DNA of 64,000 bases from Streptomyces caniscabiei. GTDB taxonomy: Bacteria > Actinomycetota > Actinomycetes > Streptomycetales > Streptomycetaceae. The stretch lies in contig NZ_JABXWI010000024.1 of NCBI RefSeq assembly GCF_014930365.1, positions 1-64,000 of the forward strand, in the 5' to 3' direction. The position numbers were made by a program, and so were the translations under genes. The notes under the pieces are model-generated. The model was not told the origin of the DNA. It did no database searches and saw only the letters and a list, made by a program, of their open reading frames with translations. This document shows positions 9,662-18,855 of this stretch, piece after piece. Every line of letters starts with the position of its first letter. Within the stretch, counting starts at the first letter, position 1.

Positions 9662-9753
9662 GTTGTCTCCCAGTTCGTGCATTGCAGCCGGACAGGGCAC
9701 ACGGATTGGAACACGACGGGCACCGGCAGTCAAGAAATCTCCGTTGCGCCGAC

Positions 9754-9789
9754 TCGTCCTCTTGCCGCGATCGATCGGCAAGAGGACGA
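9754..9789. repeat. Perfect 14-bp inverted repeat with 8-base loop
   Basis: TCGTCCTCTTGCCG (9754-9767) is exactly complementary to CGGCAAGAGGACGA (9776-9789). The loop CGATCGAT is itself self-complementary. It lies between the divergent PPOX and HAD genes, 93 bases beyond the PPOX start, with no T-run after it. It could be an operator, a leader hairpin or the scar of a small mobile element. Confidence 0.7.
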
Positions 9790-9894
9790 CAAGAACAGAG
9801 ATATTTGATTGCTCGCGGAATGCGCTGTCGCCGTATCACGCAACGTGCTGTCGTCCGTATTGCGGCTCGGCCAGGAGAAGGGCTGCCGAAAGAG

Positions 9895-10785
9895 ATGAAA
9901 AGTGAACCCGAATCCCCGTCGGCTGCCTCGGAAAGCCGACGCCTCCGGTACGCGGTGTTCGACCTCGACGGCACGATCCTCGGTCCATCGCAGCGCTTCC
10001 TGCCCGGTGTCGCCGAGGGCCTGCACCGGCTGCGTGCCCAAGGTCTCCGCCCGCTGCTGGTCACCGGTCGATCGGTCAGGTCCTTTCGCTCCCTGGACCC
10101 GTCCACGCCAGAACTGCGGATGTTCGACGACCCGCTCCTGCTCAGCAACGGAAACGTCTTGTGGGACCGCGGCGCCGACTCGGTGACGGTGTCCCGCGCG
10201 CTGCCCGCCGAGATCACGGCCCGCCTCGCGTGCGCGGACGTCGCGCACACGGTGACGGAGACGGCGAGCGGACTGATCGCCGTCTCGCGTCGCGCCGCCT
10301 TGGCGTACGCGCGAGCCTACGGCGTCCGCCGCAAGGACATCGTGACCGGGGCCCTCGCGGCCGACCACCGCGCGGAGGACGCCGTCGCCGTCACCGTGTT
10401 CGGGGCCGAGGCGGACCTGACCGAGCAGCTGACCGGTCTGCCCCATGACCTCGACCGTATCTCCGCGTTCGGCGCGCTTGTGGTGAGGCCCGAACGCACA
10501 TGCAAGGCGGCGGCTGTGCACGAGCATGTGCGGCGAAGGTACGGCGAGAGCCACGGGCTCTCGGCCACCGTGGCCTTCGGGGACGCGCGCAACGACGCGT
10601 GCCTGTTGGGTTCGGCCGCCCTCGGCGTGGCGGTCCCGGGTGCGGACCAAGTCGCCGCACGGCACAGCGATGAGCGGCTGAGCGGACCCCTGGGTGAGTA
10701 CTTGGCCCGGTTCGTCGCCGACCGGGCGATCACGGCGGCGGGTGTCGACCGCGACGGCCGTGCGCTCCGGTGCCCACACCTGTGA
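9895..10785 (+). CDS. HAD-superfamily (Cof-type) phosphatase
   Basis: This 296-residue hydrolase has all four HAD motifs: FDLDGT (22-27; nucleophile Asp23, acid Asp25), TGR (57-59), a conserved Lys near 204, and GDARND (229-234) binding Mg2+. The large C2-type cap between motifs II and III is typical of the Cof/IIB group, which dephosphorylates sugar and cyclitol phosphates. In the cluster it could remove a phosphate added earlier by the APH-type kinase at 21639, as StrK/StrO-type phosphatases do for streptomycin (inference). ATG 9895 is chosen because the HAD fold begins right after it. The frame upstream has no domain content. The next gene starts 26 bases downstream, so co-transcription is likely. 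Confidence 0.85.
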   Translation: MKSEPESPSAASESRRLRYAVFDLDGTILGPSQRFLPGVAEGLHRLRAQGLRPLLVTGRSVRSFRSLDPSTPELRMFDDPLLLSNGNVLWDRGADSVTVSRALPAEITARLACADVAHTVTETASGLIAVSRRAALAYARAYGVRRKDIVTGALAADHRAEDAVAVTVFGAEADLTEQLTGLPHDLDRISAFGALVVRPERTCKAAAVHEHVRRRYGESHGLSATVAFGDARNDACLLGSAALGVAVPGADQVAARHSDERLSGPLGEYLARFVADRAITAAGVDRDGRALRCPHL

Positions 10786-10811
10786 ACACGCCGAACAGGG
10801 GAGGAACCCCG

Positions 10812-11963
10812 ATGGAGAATGCCGACGCCCTGGTGAGCCTGCTGGCCGCGAACGCGGCCAAGGTGGACGCCGAGGCAGAGTTCCCGGTGGAGAATCTGAA
10901 TGCGCTGCGAGAGAGCGGATATCTGGGCCTGCTGGTACCGACGGACTACGGAGGAATGGGGGGCGGCCTCGACGACATGGTGAAGGTCGCCCGTTCACTC
11001 GCCACCGGATGCCTGTCCACCGCCATGATCTGGGCGATGCACTGCCAACAGACCGATGTGCTGGTGCGGCACGCCGACGCCGGCCTGTGCGCGGAACTGC
11101 TTCCCCGTGTCGCGGCGGGCGAGGTGTATCTCGCGTCGGTCACCACCGACGCGAACAAGGGCGGCCATCTGCTGGCGGCCCAGGACTCGTTGGCGCACCG
11201 CGGCGAGCTCCTGACGCTCCAGCGGGACGCACCGGTGGTCACTGGAGGTGTCCACGCGGACGGATTCCTCATCACCATGCGAGCGCATCAGGAGGCGCGG
11301 GAGCACGAGGTCACGCTCGTGTACGCGAACCGGCAGGACCTGTCGGTCCAGCAGACCCATGAGTGGCGGACTCTCGGCATGCGCGGGACCCACAGCGTGG
11401 GGTTGCGCCTCAGCGGCCAGGTGCCCGCGCACCACGTCGTCGGCGAATCCGGACGCTTCCGTGAGGTCGCCGCGGACAGCATGGTGCCGATCGGGCACCT
11501 CGGGTGGAGCGCCTGCTGGCTGGGCGCGGCACAGGGCGCCTTCACTCGCCTTGTGCGCAAGCTCGCAGCCTCCGCCCACAAGGGCGGAACGGACCTCTCC
11601 TCACCCCTGGTCCAGGAGCGTGTGGCCCGTATCAGGCTCGATCTCGAACTGGTCAGCGCCTACCTCTCCAAGGTGCGGGAGGAGGTGAGCACGCTGCGCG
11701 AGGGCGGTCAGCGGCTGGACGCACCCTCCGTGCAGATTCACCTCAACACCCTGAAGCTCGCGGCGTCCGAGCTGACCTTCCAGGCCGCCGACCGCATGGT
11801 GCAGTTGGCCGGGCTGTCCACCGGGTACTCAGGCGACTCACCCATCCCTCTCGAACGGGTCTTCCGCGACCTGCGGTCAGCGGCCCTGAACTACGCGAAC
11901 GACCGGCTGCTGACCGCCAACGGCGCACTGTCGATGCTCGACCGCGCGGTCACGCTGGTGTGA
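10812..11963 (+). CDS. Acyl-CoA dehydrogenase-like flavoprotein
   Basis: This 383-residue protein belongs to the acyl-CoA dehydrogenase family. YLGLLVPTDYGGMGGGLDD near 37-55 is the N-terminal helix-loop, WRTLGMRGTHSVGLRLSGQ near 190-208 corresponds to the mid beta-domain, and LERVFRDLRSAALNYANDRLLTANG near 350-375 matches the C-terminal FAD-binding end. The start ATG 10812 follows GGGGAGG. In antibiotic clusters such proteins desaturate carrier- or CoA-bound acyl groups, or act as N- or C-hydroxylases. No substrate can be read from the sequence. It ends in a convergent arrangement with the nucleotidyltransferase gene. Confidence 0.85.
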   Translation: MENADALVSLLAANAAKVDAEAEFPVENLNALRESGYLGLLVPTDYGGMGGGLDDMVKVARSLATGCLSTAMIWAMHCQQTDVLVRHADAGLCAELLPRVAAGEVYLASVTTDANKGGHLLAAQDSLAHRGELLTLQRDAPVVTGGVHADGFLITMRAHQEAREHEVTLVYANRQDLSVQQTHEWRTLGMRGTHSVGLRLSGQVPAHHVVGESGRFREVAADSMVPIGHLGWSACWLGAAQGAFTRLVRKLAASAHKGGTDLSSPLVQERVARIRLDLELVSAYLSKVREEVSTLREGGQRLDAPSVQIHLNTLKLAASELTFQAADRMVQLAGLSTGYSGDSPIPLERVFRDLRSAALNYANDRLLTANGALSMLDRAVTLV

Positions 11964-12002
11964 CGCCGCAAGTGCCCCAGAGGGCCACCCGACGCTCCTG
12001 CG

Positions 12003-13130
12003 TCACGGCGGGGACAGCACGGGGGCCTCTCCCGACCGCAGGCGCCGCTCCATGTCCCCGGGCCAGCGCAACTCAAGTCCCGAGCTTCCCTGCGCGCTCG
12101 CCAGCCATGCGCGGGTCGCGGTCGCCCGCAGGCCCAGCTCGTCGACCATCGAGGTGGCGAAGAGCTGATCCGCGTGGGCGCACACCCAGGCGATCGGAGC
12201 GGACAGCCCGAACTCCCGTGTCTCCTCCGCGACGCGTTCCCGGGTCACGGGCGAGGCGCGCCTCCACTGGCGCGCGATGTCGGCGAACTGCGCCAGGGAC
12301 ACGTCCTTGGTCCGAATCGTGCGCTCCACCCACCCCTCACGGAAGAGATGCAGGCACAGGAAGAGGAACATGTCCGCGGGGGAGAGCGCGGGCAGCGTCG
12401 TGCCGGGTTCCACCGGGGTCGACTCGATCCGTGCCAGCACCTTGTCGACCGGGACCTGCCACGGACAGCCGTGCCACGTGAAGCTGTTGGCCACGTCGAC
12501 ACAGACGACGGGCACACAGGTGTCCTCGGTGAGCCGGTGCGCGTGCGGGAGGTGGTCCGGCGACATCTGGTAGACGCGCTCCGCCGCCCGCGAGATCTTC
12601 TCCAGCTCCTGGGTGACCGGATCGAAGCGGGTCGAGGGCGCGTAGCCCAGCTCGGTCAGTGCCTTGAGAGCACCGGACCGGTCCGCCGGTGCGATCATCA
12701 CGTCGATATCGTTGTACAAGCGTACGCCCGTCCCCTCGTAGAGGGTGGACTGCACCACGACCCCCTTCGTCCAGGCCGCACGGATCCCGGCTGCCTCGAA
12801 GCCCGCCGAGACCCGTAGCGCCTCGGCGGTCAGCAGCCGGGCCCGGTGCCGGTTGAGCAGCAGCTGGGACAGGACCGGGTTGCGCAGCCGCGCCGGCAGG
12901 GTCCGGCGCAGGCCGTGCTGGTGAAGAAAGTGGGCGAGAGCGGCCAGCAGCCCGTGACGCATCGCCTGTTCGACGAGTCTGCCGTGGTCGAAGTCGGGCC
13001 GCCGCAGCACTTCGACGCGCTCGTCCGGCTCCTCGTCGAGGCCCTGGTGCAGCGCCACCAACACCAGCAGGTCCCATACGGCGTCGTTCGGTCCGCGTAC
13101 GTCGGGGACAGTGTCGGGCCCGGTCGTCAT
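12003..13130 (-). CDS. Nucleotidyltransferase family protein (NTP_transf_5 type)
   Basis: This 375-residue protein carries KGVVVQSTLYEG followed by RLYNDIDVMI (about 121-147). That is the G-x(n)-DxD metal-binding core of the uncharacterised nucleotidyltransferase family PF14907. Members of that family recur next to HPr-kinase-like genes in natural-product clusters such as those of lasso peptides, where their substrate is usually unknown. Its start codon overlaps the stop of the HPr-kinase-like gene in an ATGA, so the pair is translationally coupled. It is the last gene of the minus-strand operon headed by the SARP-ATPase gene. It may transfer a nucleotide to the phosphorylated intermediate or to a protein partner (inference). 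Confidence 0.78.
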   Translation of the reverse strand: MTTGPDTVPDVRGPNDAVWDLLVLVALHQGLDEEPDERVEVLRRPDFDHGRLVEQAMRHGLLAALAHFLHQHGLRRTLPARLRNPVLSQLLLNRHRARLLTAEALRVSAGFEAAGIRAAWTKGVVVQSTLYEGTGVRLYNDIDVMIAPADRSGALKALTELGYAPSTRFDPVTQELEKISRAAERVYQMSPDHLPHAHRLTEDTCVPVVCVDVANSFTWHGCPWQVPVDKVLARIESTPVEPGTTLPALSPADMFLFLCLHLFREGWVERTIRTKDVSLAQFADIARQWRRASPVTRERVAEETREFGLSAPIAWVCAHADQLFATSMVDELGLRATATRAWLASAQGSSGLELRWPGDMERRLRSGEAPVLSPP

Positions 13131-14308
13131 CGGATGACCTCCTTGCCGGAGTTGCGGTCGGGGCGGTGGGCGGCAGCGGACGGAGCCATGTCCGTCCTCG
13201 CTGTCAGAAGCGGTACGACCCGTTCGTCACAGTGCAGTTGCGGATTCCAGGTGAGTCGTCTGGCCGGCTGTCGTGTCAGCAGAGCGGACAGCTCGGCCGT
13301 CGCGGAACCGGCGTCCTCCTGGGCGGGGTCGGGGGAAAGCCAGCGGACGCGGTAGTCGGGGTCGGGAGCCAGTAGATGCTCTCTCAGCGCCCGGTGCGCC
13401 TCCGCGGGGGCCAGGTCCTCCATCCGCGTTGCCGAGGTCAGCGGCGATCCGCTGAGCACGACGATCGAGTCGGCAGTCGCCGCAGGGGTGTACCCACAGT
13501 TCAGCAACTCGGTCATCTCACCGTTGCTCAACGTCAGCTTGGCCTCCTTTCCGGACGCACCCGCGCGGGCGAGCAGGGTCTGCTCCCTCGACAGGACGCG
13601 TCCCTCGACGAGACCGAGCAGGCCGAGTGTCCTGGCACCGCCGAGCCCGAGCCTCGTGGTCTCCGGCAGCCCGACGACGAGCCACTCGCCGGCGTGCCGG
13701 AGCAGGAAGGAGCGGTCCGTGCCGATGACGCGACCGCCGGAGCAGCCGATCCGGACAGCGGTGGTGGTCTTGCCCGCCCCGGAGCCGCCGGTGAGGAGTA
13801 CGCCTGTACCGTCCGGCAGTTCAGCGGCGGAGGCGTGGAAGGTGACGGCCCCCATGGCGAGCAGGTCCTCACGGACGAGTTCGCGGATCGTCCGGGCGAC
13901 GACCAACCCGAGGTCTTCGGGACGCTCGCCGACGACCGCCCACGACGTGAAGTCACGGGTGAGCAGCGCGTGCTGGTAGGCGTGCGTCTCGTCGACCACC
14001 ATCGTCGCACCGTCCGCCGTCTCCCAGTAGGCGTACCACACCCCCTTGAAGGACTCGCGTCGGCTGACGGTTCTGCGTGCCGCCTGATCTCTGAGCTCAT
14101 CCAGGATGTTCGGGGCGGCGACGGCGAACAGGGCGGCTGACCGGTATGGCGGTGCCTTGACCGTCGCCGGACCCACTCGGTGATGGTCGGCGACGTACTG
14201 GAGTGTCTCTGGCACAGGGACGTGGACCCGCAGCGAGGTGCCGAACCATTCGAGGGCGACGGGCTCGGCCCCCCGCGCCAGGTCGACGACCTGATCGTGG
14301 ACGCTCAT
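13127..14308 (-). CDS. HPr-kinase-like P-loop protein, copy 1
   Basis: This 393-residue protein contains FHAS near 157-160, then TGGSGAGKTTT (173-183). This is the HPr kinase/phosphorylase-like core in which a His-containing strand precedes the P-loop. VIGTDRSFLL about ten residues later supplies the acidic position. In this superfamily the Walker A lies in a PEPCK-like fold and phosphorylates serine, in HprK on protein and in others on peptides or free serine. The start ATG 14308 overlaps the stop of the upstream SARP gene as ATGA, and its own stop overlaps the downstream nucleotidyltransferase. A paralogue with the same core lies in the plus-strand operon at 22667. Confidence 0.78.
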   Translation of the reverse strand: MSVHDQVVDLARGAEPVALEWFGTSLRVHVPVPETLQYVADHHRVGPATVKAPPYRSAALFAVAAPNILDELRDQAARRTVSRRESFKGVWYAYWETADGATMVVDETHAYQHALLTRDFTSWAVVGERPEDLGLVVARTIRELVREDLLAMGAVTFHASAAELPDGTGVLLTGGSGAGKTTTAVRIGCSGGRVIGTDRSFLLRHAGEWLVVGLPETTRLGLGGARTLGLLGLVEGRVLSREQTLLARAGASGKEAKLTLSNGEMTELLNCGYTPAATADSIVVLSGSPLTSATRMEDLAPAEAHRALREHLLAPDPDYRVRWLSPDPAQEDAGSATAELSALLTRQPARRLTWNPQLHCDERVVPLLTARTDMAPSAAAHRPDRNSGKEVIR

Positions 14309-16359
14309 CGCTGCTCCCCCATTGCTGGGGCAGGCGTAAGGCGCACCGTGGCCTCGGGGACGGAGCGGGGTGCCCGGCGCTTCGGCGCTCTCGCCCGTCC
14401 GCCGGGCGGGTCGGCGAGGCGCCGGGCGGCCGAAGCGGTCCGCAGCCGCTGTTTTTGGAGCGGGGACATCTCGGCGAGCACCACCTCCTTGAACAACGGC
14501 CAGGTGAAGCGGTACCCCGCTTCGCCGTAATCCTGACCGTCCCTCCAGACGAGCAGGCCCGCGGTCAGAGCCTCCTCGATCAGGTCCAGCACCGCCTCCG
14601 CCGAGCAACCGAGAACACTGGCGGACAGGAGGATGTCCACCGGTTCCCCGATGACCGCCGCGGTCTCCAGGAAGGACCGGAGGGACTGTCTGAGGCCTCG
14701 TGCGATCGACATGAGGATGTGATGAGCCACGCGCGGGATCCGTTCACCGGCCCAGTCGCCGTTGTTGTCGGCCGCGCGCAGCAGTTCGGTCAGCCACAGG
14801 GGATTGCCGGCGCTGCGCCAATGCAGTGCACGCGCCATCAGGTCGATGTCGTCCGCCGCCGCTACCCGCGAGGTGGGGGACGACGCGCACCATCGGCGCA
14901 CCACTTCGCGTGACTCCTGGGCGGTGAACGGCACGAGACGAAGATGGCAGCCGCCCTCGCGCATCACCGTCAGGGAGAACCCGTCGAGACCGGCCTGACC
15001 GAAATCCCTGGAGACACAGATGACGGCGAGGGGAGCCGTCCGAAGGTGAACCGCCAGGAACGTCAGCAGCGTCCGGGAGTCCGCGTCCACGTGTTGCATG
15101 TCGTCGATCACACACAGGGTGGGACGGTCGGCCAGCGCATGCAGGAGGTCACGGGCGATCCGGTCGAACGCCCTGAAGTGGCCGAGCGTGTGACCTCCGG
15201 GGCCACCCGTCGTCGAAGGCGGCAGGGAGTCCGGTGACAGGGGCCGCTCCGGGAGCAGTTGTCGCAGCATCTCCGCGGCGGTGCGGAACGGATCCGCCTC
15301 CTGACCCGCGTCGGACTCCGCGGAGCCGCGAGTCCAGACCGTGCGCATCCCGAGCGCATCGGCGTGGGCGGCCAGTTCCTCGACCAGGCCGGTCTTCCCG
15401 ACCCCCAACTCACCGGAGACCAGCGCCCATGCCGCCCGGCCGGACCGGGCGACGTCCAGCACCCGCGCGAGCTGGGACAGCTCCGCCGATCTGCACGGCA
15501 GCCGCGGGCGGCACCCGGCCGCCGTCTCCCGGGGCGCAGGGGCCGACAGGACAACCTGCTGCCGGGGCGCGGGAGCGATCCGGTCGATGTCGTGCCGGAG
15601 GATCGCGAGCTGGGTCGCGCGCAGAGCGGGACCGGGCTCCAGACCCTCCTCATTGAGCCGGGCCCGTATGGTCTGGTAGCCATCCAGCGCCTCTGCCGGC
15701 CGGCCGGACAGGTACAGGGCCCTCATCATGAGGACCCACGCCGTCTCGTCCATAGGATGCGCCGTGGTCAGCTCCCGCGCCCCGGACAAGGCCCGGTCGA
15801 AGCGGCGCAACGACAGCAACGCCGATGTCCGCACCTGGCTGACCCTCAGCCGGGTCTCCTCAAGGTGGAGGATCTCCCGCTCCGCGAAGCGGTAGTCCGC
15901 CGCTTCGGCGTACGGGGTTCCACGCCAGCGACCGAGTGCTTCCTCGGCCCGGTCGTACGCCGCGTCGATGTCGCCGGCCTCCATGAGCTGCTGGGCGTCG
16001 TCCGCGCCCTCCTGGAAACGCACGGTGTCCAGCGTTCGGGGGCGGACCCGCAGGGCGTAGCCCGTCGGCTCGGTCACCAGCACGCTGCCCTGCCGTCGAT
16101 GCGCACGTGACGGTTCCAGCAGCGCGCGGAGTCTGCTGATATGGGCATGCAGCGAGGACACCGTGCCAGGCGAGTCGTGCCAGCCCCACAGATCCTTGCG
16201 CAGTCGATCAGTGCTCACTGTCCGGCCGCCCTCCACGAGCAGACGGATGAGCAGCACTCTTCGCTTGGGCGGTCCGGCATCCAGCGGCGTGCCGCCGCTG
16301 CGCACCTCCAGCGGCCCCAGCAGGCTGAATTCCAGCTGATCGTTTTCCGGTTCCCGCAA
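14305..16359 (-). CDS. SARP-type regulator with AAA/NTPase domain
   Basis: This 684-residue protein begins with an OmpR-like winged helix (LLGPLEVRSGG..PKRRVLLIRLL, about 13-40) followed by a bacterial transcriptional activation domain to about residue 255. An ATPase domain follows with Walker A GELGVGKT (316-323) and Walker B LCVIDD (415-420). No TPR tail is present, so it is shorter than AfsR and closer to medium-size SARPs. SARPs bind direct heptameric repeats and switch on antibiotic operons. The start is TTG 16359 with GAGAGG about eight bases before it. It heads an operon with the HPr-kinase-like and nucleotidyltransferase genes and faces the adenylation gene across a 347-base divergent region. 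Confidence 0.9.
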   Translation of the reverse strand: MREPENDQLEFSLLGPLEVRSGGTPLDAGPPKRRVLLIRLLVEGGRTVSTDRLRKDLWGWHDSPGTVSSLHAHISRLRALLEPSRAHRRQGSVLVTEPTGYALRVRPRTLDTVRFQEGADDAQQLMEAGDIDAAYDRAEEALGRWRGTPYAEAADYRFAEREILHLEETRLRVSQVRTSALLSLRRFDRALSGARELTTAHPMDETAWVLMMRALYLSGRPAEALDGYQTIRARLNEEGLEPGPALRATQLAILRHDIDRIAPAPRQQVVLSAPAPRETAAGCRPRLPCRSAELSQLARVLDVARSGRAAWALVSGELGVGKTGLVEELAAHADALGMRTVWTRGSAESDAGQEADPFRTAAEMLRQLLPERPLSPDSLPPSTTGGPGGHTLGHFRAFDRIARDLLHALADRPTLCVIDDMQHVDADSRTLLTFLAVHLRTAPLAVICVSRDFGQAGLDGFSLTVMREGGCHLRLVPFTAQESREVVRRWCASSPTSRVAAADDIDLMARALHWRSAGNPLWLTELLRAADNNGDWAGERIPRVAHHILMSIARGLRQSLRSFLETAAVIGEPVDILLSASVLGCSAEAVLDLIEEALTAGLLVWRDGQDYGEAGYRFTWPLFKEVVLAEMSPLQKQRLRTASAARRLADPPGGRARAPKRRAPRSVPEATVRLTPAPAMGEQR

Positions 16360-16706
16360 GGGCAGATCCTCTCGCGATACATGACGGAACGACTAGAACT
16401 CGACGCATGCGGAACCTGGAAAATCGGCTGGGCACACAACGAGCTGCTCCTGTACGGCGCGCAGGCAAGCGATCGCGAAAATGAATTCCGAACGACATCC
16501 CCCGCTTGAATTGCCATCAGAATCTCTTCGAGTCTTCGGCCTGTCAATCGCCGTACCGGTTGCCGACTTCGGCCGACGGCACGGCACTCGCCGACGCGGG
16601 TACGAAGAAGTAGCCTGGCGGCTGCTGTCGGCCGCACGCGGACTATTTCGCACGCCGATGTGCATCGATACCGCTCCACGAGGACCGACGACCGCGCGGA
16701 GGAACC
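16360..16706. promoter_or_regulatory. Divergent promoter region between SARP and adenylation genes
   Basis: No coding sequence was recognised here. The region separates two divergent transcription units and must hold both promoters. No confident -35/-10 pair, SARP heptamer repeat or StrR-type palindrome could be picked out by eye. Confidence 0.5.
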
Positions 16707-18299
16707 ATGAGCGATCGCACGATACTTCCTGGGATTTTGAACACCGGCCGGGAGGAATTTCTTCACGAATTCCTACTCAGGATGGCCGGCACTCTTCCTG
16801 ACCGCCCTGCGGTCATCGAACCCGTCGGCTCCGAGCGGTACGCCGTCACCACCTATCGTGAACTCGAGCTCCTCGTCCGCGACCATATGGCCGCCCTCGA
16901 CGGGCTGGGCCTTGAGATCGGTGACCGGGTCATTCTGGAGGCGGATCTCTCGGCCGCTTCCATCGCGGCTCTGCTGGCCTGCTCGGCACTGGGCCTGACG
17001 TTCGTTCCGGTGGGTAAGAGGCCGCCGGAACAGCGGCTGGCGTCCATCATGAGGACCACCGAACCCGCGTTCTACCTGCGGTGCCGGGGATCCGGTGACG
17101 CGGACGTCCCGTTCGGCGTAGGACTGGGACACCTCGAAGGGTCCTCGCTCACGATCGAGCGGGCTCCCGTCGACCGGGCACACCGTCGACGGGAGCCGAC
17201 GGTGACCGACCCGGCGTACGTCATATTCACCTCGGGGACGACGGGACGTCCCAAGGGGGTGGTGATGAGCCACCGGGCCGTCACGTCCTTCTACCACGGG
17301 ATGGCGGATCAGCGTCTGGTGACCCCTGATGACCGCGTCGCCAACACCTCACCGCTCCAGTTCGACTTCTCCTTGATAAACCTCGGCCTGGCACTGGGCA
17401 GCGGTGCCGCCCTGGTGGCGGTTCCACCGGAATCGCTGCGGTGGCCGCGGCGCTTCGTACGGGTGCTGAAGGAAACCGGAGCGACCCAGGTGAACGGCGT
17501 CCCATCCATCTGGCGGCCGGTCCTGCGGCATGAGCAGCGGGGCCTGGCCGACCTGGACCGGCTGCGCGGGATCCTCTTCTGCGGGGAGGACTTCCCGCTC
17601 CCGGAGCTGCGTCACCTCCGCGAGCTGCTCCCGAGGGTCCGCGTGACCAACTGCTACGGCAGCACGGAGTCCATGGCCTGTTCGTTCGAGGAGGTCCCCA
17701 ACCCACTGCCCGCCGACGCGAAGCGGCTCTCGATAGGGTTCGCGCACAAGGGGGCCGAGATGCTCCTTGTCGATGAGGCGGGGCGGCTGATCGAGCGTCC
17801 TGGTCTTGTCGGAGAGATCGTCTTGCGCAGTCCCGCCCTCTTCACGGGGTACTGGGACGACCCGGACGCCACTGAGGCGGCACTGCTTCCGGACCCCGTT
17901 TCCCCCCGCTCCAGTCAGGTGGTTCTCCGCACCGGCGACCTGGGGCACATGGGACAGGGAGGGGAGATGTACTTCTGCGGGAGGGCCGACTCCCAGGTCC
18001 AGATCCGGGGCAACCGCGTGGAACTCGACGAGGTCAGGCACCGACTGCTGGAGTTCCCCGGCGTCATGGCGGCGGAAGTGCTCGTCCTCGGCCCCGCCGG
18101 TGGCGATCGCCGTCTCGGCGCGTTCGTCGTCGCGTCCGCCCGGTCCACGGACGTCGGCCCGGCCGAGCTACGGGCCCACTGCGCGCAGGCGCTGCCGAGC
18201 TACATGATCCCCTCGGAACTGCACGTGCTCGACGCGCTGCCCACGACCTCGAACGGCAAGACGGACCGGGAGTCGCTGGTCGCCCTCGTCAGCGGTTGA
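16707..18299 (+). CDS. Stand-alone adenylation enzyme (NRPS A-domain type)
   Basis: This 530-residue adenylate-forming enzyme has FTSGTTGRPKG (174-184, core A3), QFDFSL (218-223, core A4), NCYGSTE (315-321, core A5), GEIVLRSPALFTGYW (A6), RTGDLG (A7), QIRGNRVELDEV (A8) and the catalytic Lys518 in TSNGKTD (A10). The Asp at the A4 position (Asp220) corresponds to the residue that holds the alpha-amino group in amino-acid-activating A domains, so an alpha-amino acid is the likely substrate (inference). No carrier domain is attached. The discrete carrier at 27893 is the natural acceptor. The gene is divergent from the SARP operon. A strong hairpin about 110 bases after its stop probably ends the transcript. 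Confidence 0.9.
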   Translation: MSDRTILPGILNTGREEFLHEFLLRMAGTLPDRPAVIEPVGSERYAVTTYRELELLVRDHMAALDGLGLEIGDRVILEADLSAASIAALLACSALGLTFVPVGKRPPEQRLASIMRTTEPAFYLRCRGSGDADVPFGVGLGHLEGSSLTIERAPVDRAHRRREPTVTDPAYVIFTSGTTGRPKGVVMSHRAVTSFYHGMADQRLVTPDDRVANTSPLQFDFSLINLGLALGSGAALVAVPPESLRWPRRFVRVLKETGATQVNGVPSIWRPVLRHEQRGLADLDRLRGILFCGEDFPLPELRHLRELLPRVRVTNCYGSTESMACSFEEVPNPLPADAKRLSIGFAHKGAEMLLVDEAGRLIERPGLVGEIVLRSPALFTGYWDDPDATEAALLPDPVSPRSSQVVLRTGDLGHMGQGGEMYFCGRADSQVQIRGNRVELDEVRHRLLEFPGVMAAEVLVLGPAGGDRRLGAFVVASARSTDVGPAELRAHCAQALPSYMIPSELHVLDALPTTSNGKTDRESLVALVSG

Positions 18300-18410
18300 C
18301 CCGGCTGTGGTGGGGCGGACTGAGGGCATGGTCTCCGCCAGGAGCCGACGGGGGCACCGGAAGCTACGGAATTAGCCCCCTGTCCGCCCGTACGAGGCAT
18401 CACGTTCGTG

Positions 18411-18441
18411 GCGGTCCGCCGCAGTGGCTGCGGCGGACCGC
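18411..18441 (+). terminator. Perfect 12-bp hairpin after the adenylation gene
   Basis: GCGGTCCGCCGC (18411-18422) pairs exactly with GCGGCGGACCGC (18430-18441) around the loop AGTGGCT. It lacks a T-run, as is usual for Streptomyces terminators, and lies 112 bases after the stop at 18299. Confidence 0.6.
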
Positions 18442-18591
18442 ATGGCCCGCCGACGCCGGAACAACCGACCGGCCCACGCCGACGACCGCCTGCACCAGCC
18501 GACGGGTCGTGCCCCTGAAGGACGCCGGAACGCCACTGGATCCGGAAGCCGTCCGTGCGCCGGCTGGGTTCGCAGGGGTGCGCTCAAGGGT

Positions 18592-18622
18592 TGTGCAACT
18601 GCGAAGTTTCCTCAATTGCACA
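18592..18622 (+). promoter_or_regulatory. Candidate StrR-type binding palindrome
   Basis: TGTGCAACTG (18592-18601), an 11-base spacer (18602-18612), then CAATTGCACA (18613-18622). The arms are inverted repeats with one mismatch. The published StrR consensus is GTTCGACTG-N11-CAGTCGAAC. The site shares the exact N11 spacer and the outer C/G and inner ACTG...CA positions. It lies 234 bases before the SDR start. Since the window encodes a StrR homologue at 8176, this is its likeliest operator. Confidence 0.65.
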
Positions 18623-18855
18623 GTCCGGATCGGGGCTGCCCATGTGAGTCGAGTCGTCCCGTGACCGTTCGGCTGCCCACCGGCGCCGCGCCCGAACGCG
18701 CCGGCATGAGAGCGGCAAGCATCCGACAAGCGGTCGGCAAGAGATTCGCTGTTGAATCGGCGGAGCGCTTTACGAATTTCAAAGACGAATATCCGTGGCA
18801 ACCGTCCCTAACCGCTGATCATTTCTCGCCGGGGACACCACGTAGAGGAGCATGA

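Larger units (their letters stand above)
18300..18855 (+). other. Non-coding leader region before the cyclitol operon
   Basis: About 555 bases without a recognisable gene. It holds the hairpin at 18411-18441 and the StrR-box-like palindrome at 18592-18622. From about 18720 it is AT-richer and probably contains the promoter of the SDR-led operon. Confidence 0.55.
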
